NCBI GenBank assembly: GCA_934668605.1
Contig: CAKUNY010000142.1
Span: forward strand, 1 to 5,277
Direction of reading: 5' to 3'
DNA from: an uncultured Oscillospiraceae bacterium
GTDB lineage: Bacteria; Bacillota; Clostridia; Oscillospirales; Oscillospiraceae
DNA length: 5,277 bases
Numbering within the stretch: the first letter of the stretch is position 1; each line of letters opens with the position of its first letter. Of the stretch, positions 1-5,277 are shown piece after piece. The translations under genes were made by a program, and so were the position numbers. Under the pieces are notes generated by a model. That model was not told the DNA's origin and ran no database searches. It saw only the letters and a program-made list of their open reading frames with translations.

Positions 1-305
1 GCCAGCAGCCGGAGCTGATCGTCCTCGACGAGCCGACAAGCTATCTCGACATCCGCTATAAGCTGGAGCTTTTGAGCGTTCTCAAGCGCATGGTGCGCGA
101 AAAAAATCTGGCGGTTCTGATGTCTCTTCACGAGCTGGATCTGGCCGCGCGCGTTTCCGATACGGTTGTCTGCGTCGCGGGCGACCGGATCGACAAGATC
201 GGCGCGCCCGAAGAAATTTTCACGCGCGAATATATTGCAAAGCTCTATCACATGGAACCGGGCAAATACGATGCGTGCTTCGATACGCTGGAGTTTGTCC
301 CCTGA
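1..305 (+). CDS. ABC transporter ATP-binding protein, FecE/BtuD type (3' part only)
   Basis: This is the C-terminal part of the ATPase subunit of an importer; the gene begins before the window and reads in frame from base 3. The visible protein starts just after where the ABC signature motif should be. It contains the Walker B segment LIVLDEPTSYLD, with the catalytic Glu of the DEP triplet and the D-loop SYLD, and then the switch His in SLHELD (codon 129-131). The Walker A, Q-loop and signature motifs are outside the window. The spacing and the wording of these motifs match the family that energises uptake of ferric siderophores, haem and corrinoids. The stop lies 7 bases before cbiL, so it is probably co-transcribed with the B12 genes. 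Corrinoid uptake is therefore a reasonable guess, but an iron or cobalt chelate cannot be excluded. The permease and binding-protein genes are not seen and are probably upstream. Confidence 0.9.
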   Translation, partial: QQPELIVLDEPTSYLDIRYKLELLSVLKRMVREKNLAVLMSLHELDLAARVSDTVVCVAGDRIDKIGAPEEIFTREYIAKLYHMEPGKYDACFDTLEFVP

Positions 306-309
306 GGTG
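304..309 (+). promoter_or_regulatory. ribosome binding site of cbiL
   Basis: GAGGTG overlaps the stop codon of the ATPase gene; five bases separate its GAGG core from the ATG at 313. It supports this ATG over the in-frame start farther upstream at 166, which would lie deep inside the ATPase gene and add residues unlike the family. Confidence 0.7.
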
Positions 310-312
310 CTT

Positions 313-1008
313 ATGAACGATACGTATGGAACGTTTTATGCCGTCGGTGTCGGCCCCGGAGATCCGGAGCTTCTGACGCTGCAGGCGGTGAACATTTTAA
401 AGCGGTGCCCGGTGATCGCCGCGCCGCAAACAAGATCGGGGCAGATGCTGGCGCTGGACATTGCGCGCGGCGCGGTCGACCTTCAGGAAAAGGAAATTCT
501 GCCGCTGGCGTTTACCATGTCGCATGACGCTTCCCTTCGCGAGGAAAGCTACCGGGAAGCGGCGCGGCAAATAGGGGCGTTTTTGCAAAAGGGCGCGGAT
601 GTCGCGATGGTGAATTTAGGAGACGTCTCCATTTACGCGACCGCCTATTATATTTTCACGGAGCTTCGCGAGGCCGGCTTTGAGACGGTCATGGTTCCGG
701 GTGTGACGAGCTTTTCCGCTGTGGCTGCCGCGCTCGGCTGGAGCTTGACTGAGATCGATGCGCCGCTTCACATCATCCCCGCCAGCGCCGATTTGGACCG
801 GGCGCTTTCTCTTCCCGGCACAAAGGTCCTGATGAAGTCCGGCAGCGCCATTTTGGATACCGTCGCCGCGCTGAAACGAAACGGGCTTCTTCCGCGCGCG
901 GCGCTCGTTGCCGACTGCGGCCTTCCGACGCAGAAGGTTTTCTATGACCTTTCGAAGCTTCCGGACACAATCAGCTATTTTGCCACCATCATCGTAAAAG
1001 GAGCGTGA
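313..1008 (+). CDS. cbiL: cobalt-precorrin-2 C20-methyltransferase CbiL
   Basis: CbiL transfers a methyl group from S-adenosylmethionine to C20 of cobalt-sirohydrochlorin (cobalt-factor II) in the cytoplasm, the first methylation after cobalt insertion in the anaerobic B12 pathway. The 231-residue product has the usual length. It shows the tetrapyrrole methylase fold motifs in order: the N-terminal glycine-rich loop YAVGVGPGDPELLTL (residues 9-23), the mid-domain LGDVSIYATAYY (102-113), and VPGVTSFSAVAAALGW (128-143). The later segment HIIPASADLD and the LMKSG strand are also typical of the C20 enzymes. The start at 313 puts the glycine-rich loop at the expected distance from the N-terminus. 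The aerobic counterpart CobI belongs to the same family; the presence of cbiD and cbiG downstream favours CbiL and a cobalt-containing substrate. It ends 4 bases before cbiA. Confidence 0.94.
   Translation: MNDTYGTFYAVGVGPGDPELLTLQAVNILKRCPVIAAPQTRSGQMLALDIARGAVDLQEKEILPLAFTMSHDASLREESYREAARQIGAFLQKGADVAMVNLGDVSIYATAYYIFTELREAGFETVMVPGVTSFSAVAAALGWSLTEIDAPLHIIPASADLDRALSLPGTKVLMKSGSAILDTVAALKRNGLLPRAALVADCGLPTQKVFYDLSKLPDTISYFATIIVKGA
998..1003 (+). promoter_or_regulatory. ribosome binding site of cbiA
   Basis: AAGGAG lies inside the last codons of cbiL, 9 bases before the ATG at 1013. It is a strong purine-rich site, and its position couples cbiA translation to the end of cbiL. Confidence 0.75.
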
Positions 1009-1012
1009 TCGC

Positions 1013-2389
1013 ATGACGGCGCAGCTTCCAAGGCTTGTCTTGGCCGGAACCAACAGCGGCTGCGGCAAAACGACCGTCACCTGCGCCATCTTGCAGGCGC
1101 TGGTGAACCGGGGGCTCCCGGTTTCCGCGGCAAAATGCGGTCCTGACTACATTGACCCCATGTTCCACAGCCGGATCATCGGCGCGAAAAGCTCGAATCT
1201 CGACCCCTTTTTCTTTGACGAAAACACGCTTCGCTATCTGCTCGCAGAAAACAGCCGCGGCTGCGCGCTTGCCGTCATGGAGGGCGTGATGGGCTACTAC
1301 GACGGTCTGAGCCTTACATCGACACGCGCGAGCACCTTCGAGCTCGCGCAGCAAACGGACAGCCCCGTCATTCTCGTCGTAAACGCCAGAGGCGCGGCCT
1401 TGTCGGTTCTTGCGGCGATCCAGGGCTTTTTGCAGTTCCGGCCGGAAAGCCGGATTTGCGGCGTGATTTTAAACGGCTGCACAGCCATGAGCTACGGCGC
1501 GCTGGCTCCGGAGCTTGAGCGCCTGTTTTCTGTCAAGGCCTGCGGCTATCTGCCGCGTCTTCCGGACTGCGCGCTCGAAAGCCGCCATCTCGGCCTCGTG
1601 ACCGCGCAGGAGGTGACGGGACTCAAGGAAAAAATGCAGCGCCTTGCCCGGGCGGCAGAGGGGAGCCTCGATTTTGACGCGCTGCTTGCCATCGCAAAAA
1701 GCGCCCCGCCCCTCTCGATCGCGCCGCCGGAGCTTCCCGAACCGGGCGCGCCCGTGCGCGTCGGCGTTGCGCGGGACAAGGCGTTCTGCTTTTTCTATGA
1801 GGACAGCCTGAACCTTCTCAGAAAGCTCGGCGCGGAGCTTGTCGATTTCAGCCCGCTGGAAGACGAAGCGCTTCCGGAGGATCTGCAAGGGCTCTATCTT
1901 CCGGGCGGCTATCCCGAGCTTTACGCCGAAGCGCTCTCACAGAACCAGACCATGCGCGAATCGGTTCGCAAGGCGGTCACCGGAGGCCTGCCCTGCATCG
2001 CCGAGTGCGGCGGCTTTCTGTATCTGACCGAAAAAATCGGAAGCTGCCCGATGGCGGGCGCGCTGAAGGGCGGCTGCTTTGACACGGGAAAGCTCACCCG
2101 CTTCGGCTACGTGACGCTCACGGCGCAAAAAGACAATCTTCTCTGCCGCGCAGGTGAGCAGATTCCCGCGCACGAATTTCACCACTGGGATGCAGAGCAT
2201 CCCGGAGAAGACTTCCGCGCGGAAAAGCCGTCGGGCCGGAGCTGGCCATGCACGCACGCATCCAGAACGCTCTACGCGGGCTTTCCGCATTTTCATTTTT
2301 ACGCCAACCCATCGTTTGCCGTCCGGTTTCTGGACGCTTGCAGAAAGGAATCCTGCCATGCTGGAACAAATAAAGCCCATGGAGATTGA
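1013..2389 (+). CDS. cbiA: cobyrinic acid a,c-diamide synthase CbiA
   Basis: CbiA uses glutamine and ATP to amidate the a and c carboxylates of (cobalt-containing) cobyrinic acid. The 458-residue product has the normal full length. The N-terminal half is a dethiobiotin-synthetase-like ATPase domain: P-loop GTNSGCGKTT (residues 12-21), then KCGPDYIDPMFH and the acidic VMEGVMGYYDG. The C-terminal half is a class I glutamine amidotransferase: LPGGYPELYAEAL, then AECGGFLYLTE, in which Cys332 is the expected nucleophile. It closes with EFHHWD (His390/391) and FPHFHFYANP (about 424-432), whose His is the likely partner of the cysteine. All key residues are present. The last eleven codons, including the stop, are shared out of frame with the start of cbiC. 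It sits among the methyltransferase genes although its step follows theirs. The related hydrogenobyrinate enzyme CobB is the alternative name, less likely in this anaerobic context. Confidence 0.96.
   Translation: MTAQLPRLVLAGTNSGCGKTTVTCAILQALVNRGLPVSAAKCGPDYIDPMFHSRIIGAKSSNLDPFFFDENTLRYLLAENSRGCALAVMEGVMGYYDGLSLTSTRASTFELAQQTDSPVILVVNARGAALSVLAAIQGFLQFRPESRICGVILNGCTAMSYGALAPELERLFSVKACGYLPRLPDCALESRHLGLVTAQEVTGLKEKMQRLARAAEGSLDFDALLAIAKSAPPLSIAPPELPEPGAPVRVGVARDKAFCFFYEDSLNLLRKLGAELVDFSPLEDEALPEDLQGLYLPGGYPELYAEALSQNQTMRESVRKAVTGGLPCIAECGGFLYLTEKIGSCPMAGALKGGCFDTGKLTRFGYVTLTAQKDNLLCRAGEQIPAHEFHHWDAEHPGEDFRAEKPSGRSWPCTHASRTLYAGFPHFHFYANPSFAVRFLDACRKESCHAGTNKAHGD
2344..2349 (+). promoter_or_regulatory. 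ribosome binding site of cbiC
   Basis: AAAGGA lies inside the 3' end of cbiA, 8 bases before the ATG at 2358. It supports that ATG as the cbiC start, so cbiC begins before cbiA ends. Confidence 0.7.
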
Positions 2390-2984
2390 AGCGCGCAGCT
2401 TCGAAATCATCACAGAGCTTCTTGGCTCGCGCAAGCTTGACCCCGAAAACGAGCTTGTCATCAAGCGCGCCATTCACACGACCGCGGATTTTGACTACGC
2501 GGATAATCTCGTCTTTTCCCCGCACGCTGTGAAAACGGGGATCGAGGCGCTCAAAAATGGCTGCGATATCGTGACCGATACGCAAATGGCGAAGGCCGGG
2601 ATCAACAAGACGATTTTGTCCAGCCTCGGCGGCGAAGTGCACTGCTTCATGGCAGACCCTGACGTTGCAGCGGAAGCAAAATCGCGCGGAGTCACGCGGG
2701 CGCTTGTGTCGATGGAAAAGGCGGCCTCTCTTCCGAAGCCCTGCATCTTCGCCATCGGAAACGCCCCGACGGCGCTCCTTTCCCTCGAACGTCTGATGGA
2801 GGAGGGAACGCTTTCTCCCGCGCTCATCATCGGCGTTCCGGTCGGGTTTGTAAACGTCGTGGAGAGCAAGGAGCTTATCATCGAAGGCGATCGCGCGCCC
2901 TATATCATCGCCCGCGGGCGCAAGGGCGGAAGCAATGTTGCCGCCGCCATCTGCAACGCGATGCTCTATCAGATTCGGCGGTAA
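2358..2984 (+). CDS. cbiC: cobalt-precorrin-8 methylmutase CbiC
   Basis: CbiC moves the methyl group from C11 to C12 of cobalt-precorrin-8, giving cobyrinic acid, the substrate of CbiA. The product has 208 residues, the usual family size. The N-terminal PMEIEARSFEII (7-18) and KRAIHTTADFDYADNL (36-51) are family hallmarks; His40 corresponds to the catalytic histidine known from CobH/CbiC. Further conserved stretches are DTQMAKAGIN, IGNAPTALL, IGVPVGFVNVVESKE and the C-terminal GRKGGSNVAAAICNAML. The ATG at 2358 is chosen because the family N-terminus begins there and a ribosome binding site precedes it. An in-frame start about 200 bases upstream would add residues that are only cbiA read in another frame. 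It overlaps cbiA by 32 bases and ends one base before cbiD. Confidence 0.96.
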   Translation: MLEQIKPMEIEARSFEIITELLGSRKLDPENELVIKRAIHTTADFDYADNLVFSPHAVKTGIEALKNGCDIVTDTQMAKAGINKTILSSLGGEVHCFMADPDVAAEAKSRGVTRALVSMEKAASLPKPCIFAIGNAPTALLSLERLMEEGTLSPALIIGVPVGFVNVVESKELIIEGDRAPYIIARGRKGGSNVAAAICNAMLYQIRR

Positions 2985-2985
2985 C

Positions 2986-4113
2986 ATGGAAGAATACATC
3001 GTAAAAGACGGAAAGAAGCTTCGTCTGGGCTACACGACCGGCTCATGCGCGGCGGCAGCGGCAAAGGCGGCGGCCTATATGCTTCTGACCGGCAGGCGAA
3101 AAGAGGCCATCGACCTTCTCACGCCGAAAGGGATTCGGCTCCATCTGGCGGTCGAGGAGATCAGAATCACATCCGCCGAGGCCTCCTGCGCCATCCGAAA
3201 AGACAGCGGAGACGACCCGGACGCCACCCGAGATACGCTCATTTTTGCCTGCGTCACAAAAACAGACGCGCCCGGAATTTTGATTGACGGCGGCGTAGGC
3301 GTCGGAAGAGTGACAAAGCGCGGCCTTGACCAGCCCGTCGGCGCGGCGGCCATCAATTCCGTCCCCCGGCGGATGATCGAGGAAAACGTCCGCGAGGTCT
3401 GCGCGCTCTGCGGCTATGACGGCGGGCTCTCGATTATCATTTCCGTCCCGGCAGGCGAGGCGCTCGCGAAAAAAACGTTCAATCCCCGCCTCGGCATTGT
3501 GGGCGGTATCTCGATCCTCGGCACAACTGGCATTGTCGAGCCCATGAGCGAACAGGCGCTTGTAGACACCATCCGTGTTGAGCTCCGACAGCGGCGGGAA
3601 CTGGGCGCAGAGTATGTTCTTCTCACGCCCGGGAACTACGGCGCGGATTTTATCCGGGAAACCATCGGCATCGACCCCCGGACGGCGGTTCTGACCAGCA
3701 ATTTTATCGGCGACGCGCTGGAATTAAGCCGGGAGCTGGGCTTTCATGGCGCGCTTCTCATCGGCCACATCGGAAAGCTCGTGAAGCTGGCCGGCGGCAT
3801 GTGGAACACGCACTCGAAATTCGGCGACTGCCGCATGGAGCTTCTTGCCGCGCACGCCGCGGCGCTGGGTCTGCGAGCAGAAAAAACGGACGAGCTTCTG
3901 CAAAGCGTCATGTGCGACGACGCGCTTCGGATCTTACAGGAGGAGCACCTATTTGACGCCGTGCTTTCCCGCCTTGCCGGGCGCATCGAGCTTCAATTGC
4001 AGCACAAATGCGGCGAGATGGCCGCCGGCGCGATGGTCTTTTCGAAGCAATATGGTCTTCTGTGCGAGACGAGCTTTGCGCAGACGCTCCTGCATCAAAT
4101 CAAGGAGGCATAA
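2986..4113 (+). CDS. cbiD: cobalt-precorrin-5B C1-methyltransferase CbiD
   Basis: CbiD methylates C1 of cobalt-precorrin-5B with S-adenosylmethionine, after CbiG has opened the ring. It is specific to the anaerobic route and unrelated to the tetrapyrrole methylase fold of CbiL and CbiF. The 375-residue product is full length. It shows the N-terminal LRLGYTTGSCAAAAAKAA (12-29), then DGGVGVGRVTKRGL, AINSVPRRMI, the strongly conserved NPRLGIVGGISILGTTGIVE, and the late GHIGKLVKLAGGMWNTHS with the following FGDCRME. The start at 2986 places the GYTTGS motif at its usual distance from the N-terminus. The only separation from the cbiC stop is a single C. No clear ribosome binding site precedes the start (only GGCGG, overlapping the last cbiC codons), so translation probably depends on ribosomes finishing cbiC. 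Confidence 0.96.
   Translation: MEEYIVKDGKKLRLGYTTGSCAAAAAKAAAYMLLTGRRKEAIDLLTPKGIRLHLAVEEIRITSAEASCAIRKDSGDDPDATRDTLIFACVTKTDAPGILIDGGVGVGRVTKRGLDQPVGAAAINSVPRRMIEENVREVCALCGYDGGLSIIISVPAGEALAKKTFNPRLGIVGGISILGTTGIVEPMSEQALVDTIRVELRQRRELGAEYVLLTPGNYGADFIRETIGIDPRTAVLTSNFIGDALELSRELGFHGALLIGHIGKLVKLAGGMWNTHSKFGDCRMELLAAHAAALGLRAEKTDELLQSVMCDDALRILQEEHLFDAVLSRLAGRIELQLQHKCGEMAAGAMVFSKQYGLLCETSFAQTLLHQIKEA
4102..4108 (+). promoter_or_regulatory. strong ribosome binding site of cbiF
   Basis: AAGGAGG, a near-perfect match to the anti-Shine-Dalgarno sequence, lies within the last cbiD codons and 7 bases before the ATG at 4116. It is the strongest such site in the window and fixes the cbiF start. 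Confidence 0.85.
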
Positions 4114-4115
4114 CT

Positions 4116-4871
4116 ATGGTACATTTTGTCGGCGCCGGAAGCGGCGCGGCCGATCTCATCACCGTGCGCGGAAAAAGGCTGCTTGAAGAAGCGGACGTGA
4201 TCATCTACGCGGGGTCTTTGGTAAACCCGGCGCTTTTGTCCTATGCAAGACAGGACTGCGAAATTCACAACAGCGCGAAAATGACCCTCGAAGAAGTCAT
4301 TTCCGTCATCCAAAAAGCGGAAGCCGCCGGGAAAACCACCGTCCGGCTCCACACCGGAGACTCCAGCATCTATGGCGCCGTGCGCGAGCAGTTTGACCGA
4401 CTGGATACGCTCGGCATCTCCTATGATGTCTGCCCCGGCGTGAGCGCGTTCTGCGGCGCAGCGGCAGCGCTTCGCGCGGAGTACACGCTCCCGAACGTCA
4501 GCCAGACAGTCATCATCACAAGAGCCGCCGGAAAAACGCCCGTCCCCGAGCGCGAGTCCATCCGCGCCCTTGCCTCCCATCAGGCGACGATGGTGCTCTT
4601 TCTGAGCACGTCTCTGACGGAGTCTCTGCAAGCCGAGCTTCTTGCAGGCGGCTATCCGGAGGAAACGCCCGCCGCCGTTGTCTTCAAGGCGACGTGGCCG
4701 GAGGAGAAAATCTTCCGCTGCACGGTGGGAACGCTCCACGAGACGGTCACGAAAAACGGTCTTACAAAAACGTCCCTGATCATCGTCGGCGGCTGTTTGG
4801 GCGACGATTACATGCGCTCACTTCTCTACCATCCTGCCTTCACGACCGAGTTCCGCGAGGCGACGCTTTGA
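4116..4871 (+). CDS. cbiF: cobalt-precorrin-4 C11-methyltransferase CbiF
   Basis: CbiF methylates C11 of cobalt-precorrin-4 with S-adenosylmethionine, giving cobalt-precorrin-5A, the substrate of CbiG. The 251-residue product has the usual length. It starts directly with the glycine-rich loop VHFVGAGSGAADLITVRG (2-19). This is followed by the C11-type segment DVIIYAGSLVNPALL, the mid-domain HTGDSSIYGAVREQ (79-92), CPGVSAFCGAAAAL (106-119), and NVSQTVIITRAAGKTPVPE. The closing residues LGDDYMRSLLYHPAFTTEFR resemble the CbiF/CobM C-terminus. It could in principle be another tetrapyrrole methylase, but the YAGSLVNP and VSQTVIITR stretches are distinctive of the C11 enzymes. It starts two bases after the cbiD stop, and its stop overlaps the cbiG start. 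CbiE and CbiT, which often lie between cbiD and cbiF, are not here. Confidence 0.95.
   Translation: MVHFVGAGSGAADLITVRGKRLLEEADVIIYAGSLVNPALLSYARQDCEIHNSAKMTLEEVISVIQKAEAAGKTTVRLHTGDSSIYGAVREQFDRLDTLGISYDVCPGVSAFCGAAAALRAEYTLPNVSQTVIITRAAGKTPVPERESIRALASHQATMVLFLSTSLTESLQAELLAGGYPEETPAAVVFKATWPEEKIFRCTVGTLHETVTKNGLTKTSLIIVGGCLGDDYMRSLLYHPAFTTEFREATL
4857..4860 (+). promoter_or_regulatory. ribosome binding site deciding the TTG start of cbiG
   Basis: GAGG lies in the last cbiF codons with 7 bases to the TTG at 4868. No ATG or GTG occurs in the cbiG frame near this point, so this site and the overlap with the cbiF stop are the main support for TTG as the start codon. Confidence 0.6.
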
Positions 4872-5277
4872 ACGCGGCCGTTTTCTGCTACAGCAGGGCC
4901 GGAATCCAGACGGCAAGGCGCGTGAGCCGTGCGCTGCATGACACGGACGCTTCCCTTTATACGCTCGCGCGCTTGGAAGAGCCCGGCTTTTTGCCGATCG
5001 AACCATCCGTCTACGCTCTGGAATTTTCCCGAAGGGACGCATTGATCTTTGTCGGCGCGTGCGGCATTGCCGTCCGGGAAATTGCGCCGTATGTGCGCGA
5101 TAAGAAAACCGACCCCGCCGTTTTAGTTCTCGACGAGCGGGCGCGGCACGTCATTCCGCTTCTTTCCGGGCATATTGGGGGCGCGAACCGGCTGGCTCTC
5201 CGGCTATCAAGCGTGCTCGGCGCAGACCCTGTCATCACCACGGCAACGGATGTGAACGGAAAATTTGCCGTTGACGA
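4868..5277 (+). CDS. cbiG: cobalt-precorrin-5A hydrolase CbiG (5' part only)
   Basis: CbiG opens the delta-lactone of cobalt-precorrin-5A and releases the two-carbon fragment (C20 with its methyl group) as acetaldehyde, giving cobalt-precorrin-5B for CbiD. About 136 codons are visible and the frame stays open to the window's end. The sequence begins with AAVFCYSRAGIQTARRV. It contains IFVGACGIAVREIAPYV (about 60-76), VLVLDERARHVIPLLSGHIG (last residues about 100-104) and GANRLA, and then DPVITTATDVNGKFAVD near the edge. These are hallmarks of the CbiG N-terminal and central regions; the C-terminal domain is missing only because the window stops. The start is a TTG that overlaps the cbiF stop (TTGA, 4868-4871), and the encoded N-terminus then aligns with the family without extra residues. 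The next in-frame alternative is a GTG at codon 19, which would remove conserved residues. Confidence 0.93.
   Translation, partial: MNAAVFCYSRAGIQTARRVSRALHDTDASLYTLARLEEPGFLPIEPSVYALEFSRRDALIFVGACGIAVREIAPYVRDKKTDPAVLVLDERARHVIPLLSGHIGGANRLALRLSSVLGADPVITTATDVNGKFAVD

Noticed and set aside
166..312. An N-terminal extension of cbiL starting inside the ATPase gene
   Set aside because: The added residues are the ATPase sequence read in another frame; the ATG at 313 has a ribosome binding site and matches the family N-terminus.
306..312. A possible promoter or cobalamin riboswitch before cbiL
   Set aside because: Only 7 bases separate the ATPase stop from cbiL; a riboswitch could not fit, and any such element should lie upstream of the window.
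616..1089. A 157-codon minus-strand frame across the cbiL-cbiA junction
   Set aside because: It crosses two well-supported plus-strand genes and shows no domain of its own.
2935..2985. An earlier in-frame start for cbiD inside cbiC
   Set aside because: The extra residues do not resemble CbiD, and the ATG at 2986 gives the conserved distance to the GYTTGS motif.
2118..2999. A 293-codon open frame on the minus strand opposite the cbiA end and all of cbiC
   Set aside because: The plus strand carries clear cbiA and cbiC with family motifs. The antisense product is rich in Arg, Ala and Gly with no recognisable domain, as expected for the mirror of GC-rich coding DNA.
4095..4739. A 214-codon open frame on the minus strand opposite cbiF
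   Set aside because: It mirrors cbiF and has low-complexity, arginine- and glycine-rich composition with no family motif.

Overview
The window is a tightly packed block of genes, all on the + strand, for the early, oxygen-independent (anaerobic, cobalt-early) branch of adenosylcobalamin (vitamin B12) synthesis. It opens with the 3' end of an ABC-transporter ATPase gene of the iron-siderophore/corrinoid type. Six corrin-ring genes follow: cbiL, cbiA, cbiC, cbiD, cbiF and the first part of cbiG. Both ends are cut by the window, so the operon extends in both directions.

Layout: ATPase 3' end (1-305), cbiL (313-1008), cbiA (1013-2389), cbiC (2358-2984), cbiD (2986-4113), cbiF (4116-4871), cbiG 5' part (4868-5277). 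The largest gap is 7 bases and two pairs of genes overlap, so there is no room for an internal promoter, terminator or RNA gene between coding regions. Most starts have a Shine-Dalgarno sequence lying within or at the end of the preceding gene. The cbiG start is a TTG whose last two bases belong to the cbiF stop codon.

How the genes work together: CbiL methylates C20 of cobalt-sirohydrochlorin. CbiF methylates C11, CbiG opens the lactone ring and releases the C20 fragment, and CbiD methylates C1. CbiC moves the C11 methyl group to C12, giving cobyrinic acid, and CbiA amidates side chains a and c. CbiD and CbiG mark the anaerobic route rather than the aerobic cob route. The steps not encoded here (cobalt chelation, CbiH, CbiJ, CbiE/CbiT) are presumably encoded beyond the window. 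The ATPase suggests co-expression with an uptake system for corrinoid, iron or cobalt chelates.

Organism: the DNA is GC-rich with frequent GCG, CGC and AGC codons and purine-rich AAGGAGG-type ribosome binding sites. With the anaerobic pathway this fits an anaerobic bacterium, perhaps a GC-rich clostridial (Bacillota) lineage, but this is an inference and the taxon cannot be fixed from the sequence alone. The genes are recognisable members of known families. I found no evidence of an undescribed system; the points of interest are gene order, overlaps and start-codon use.
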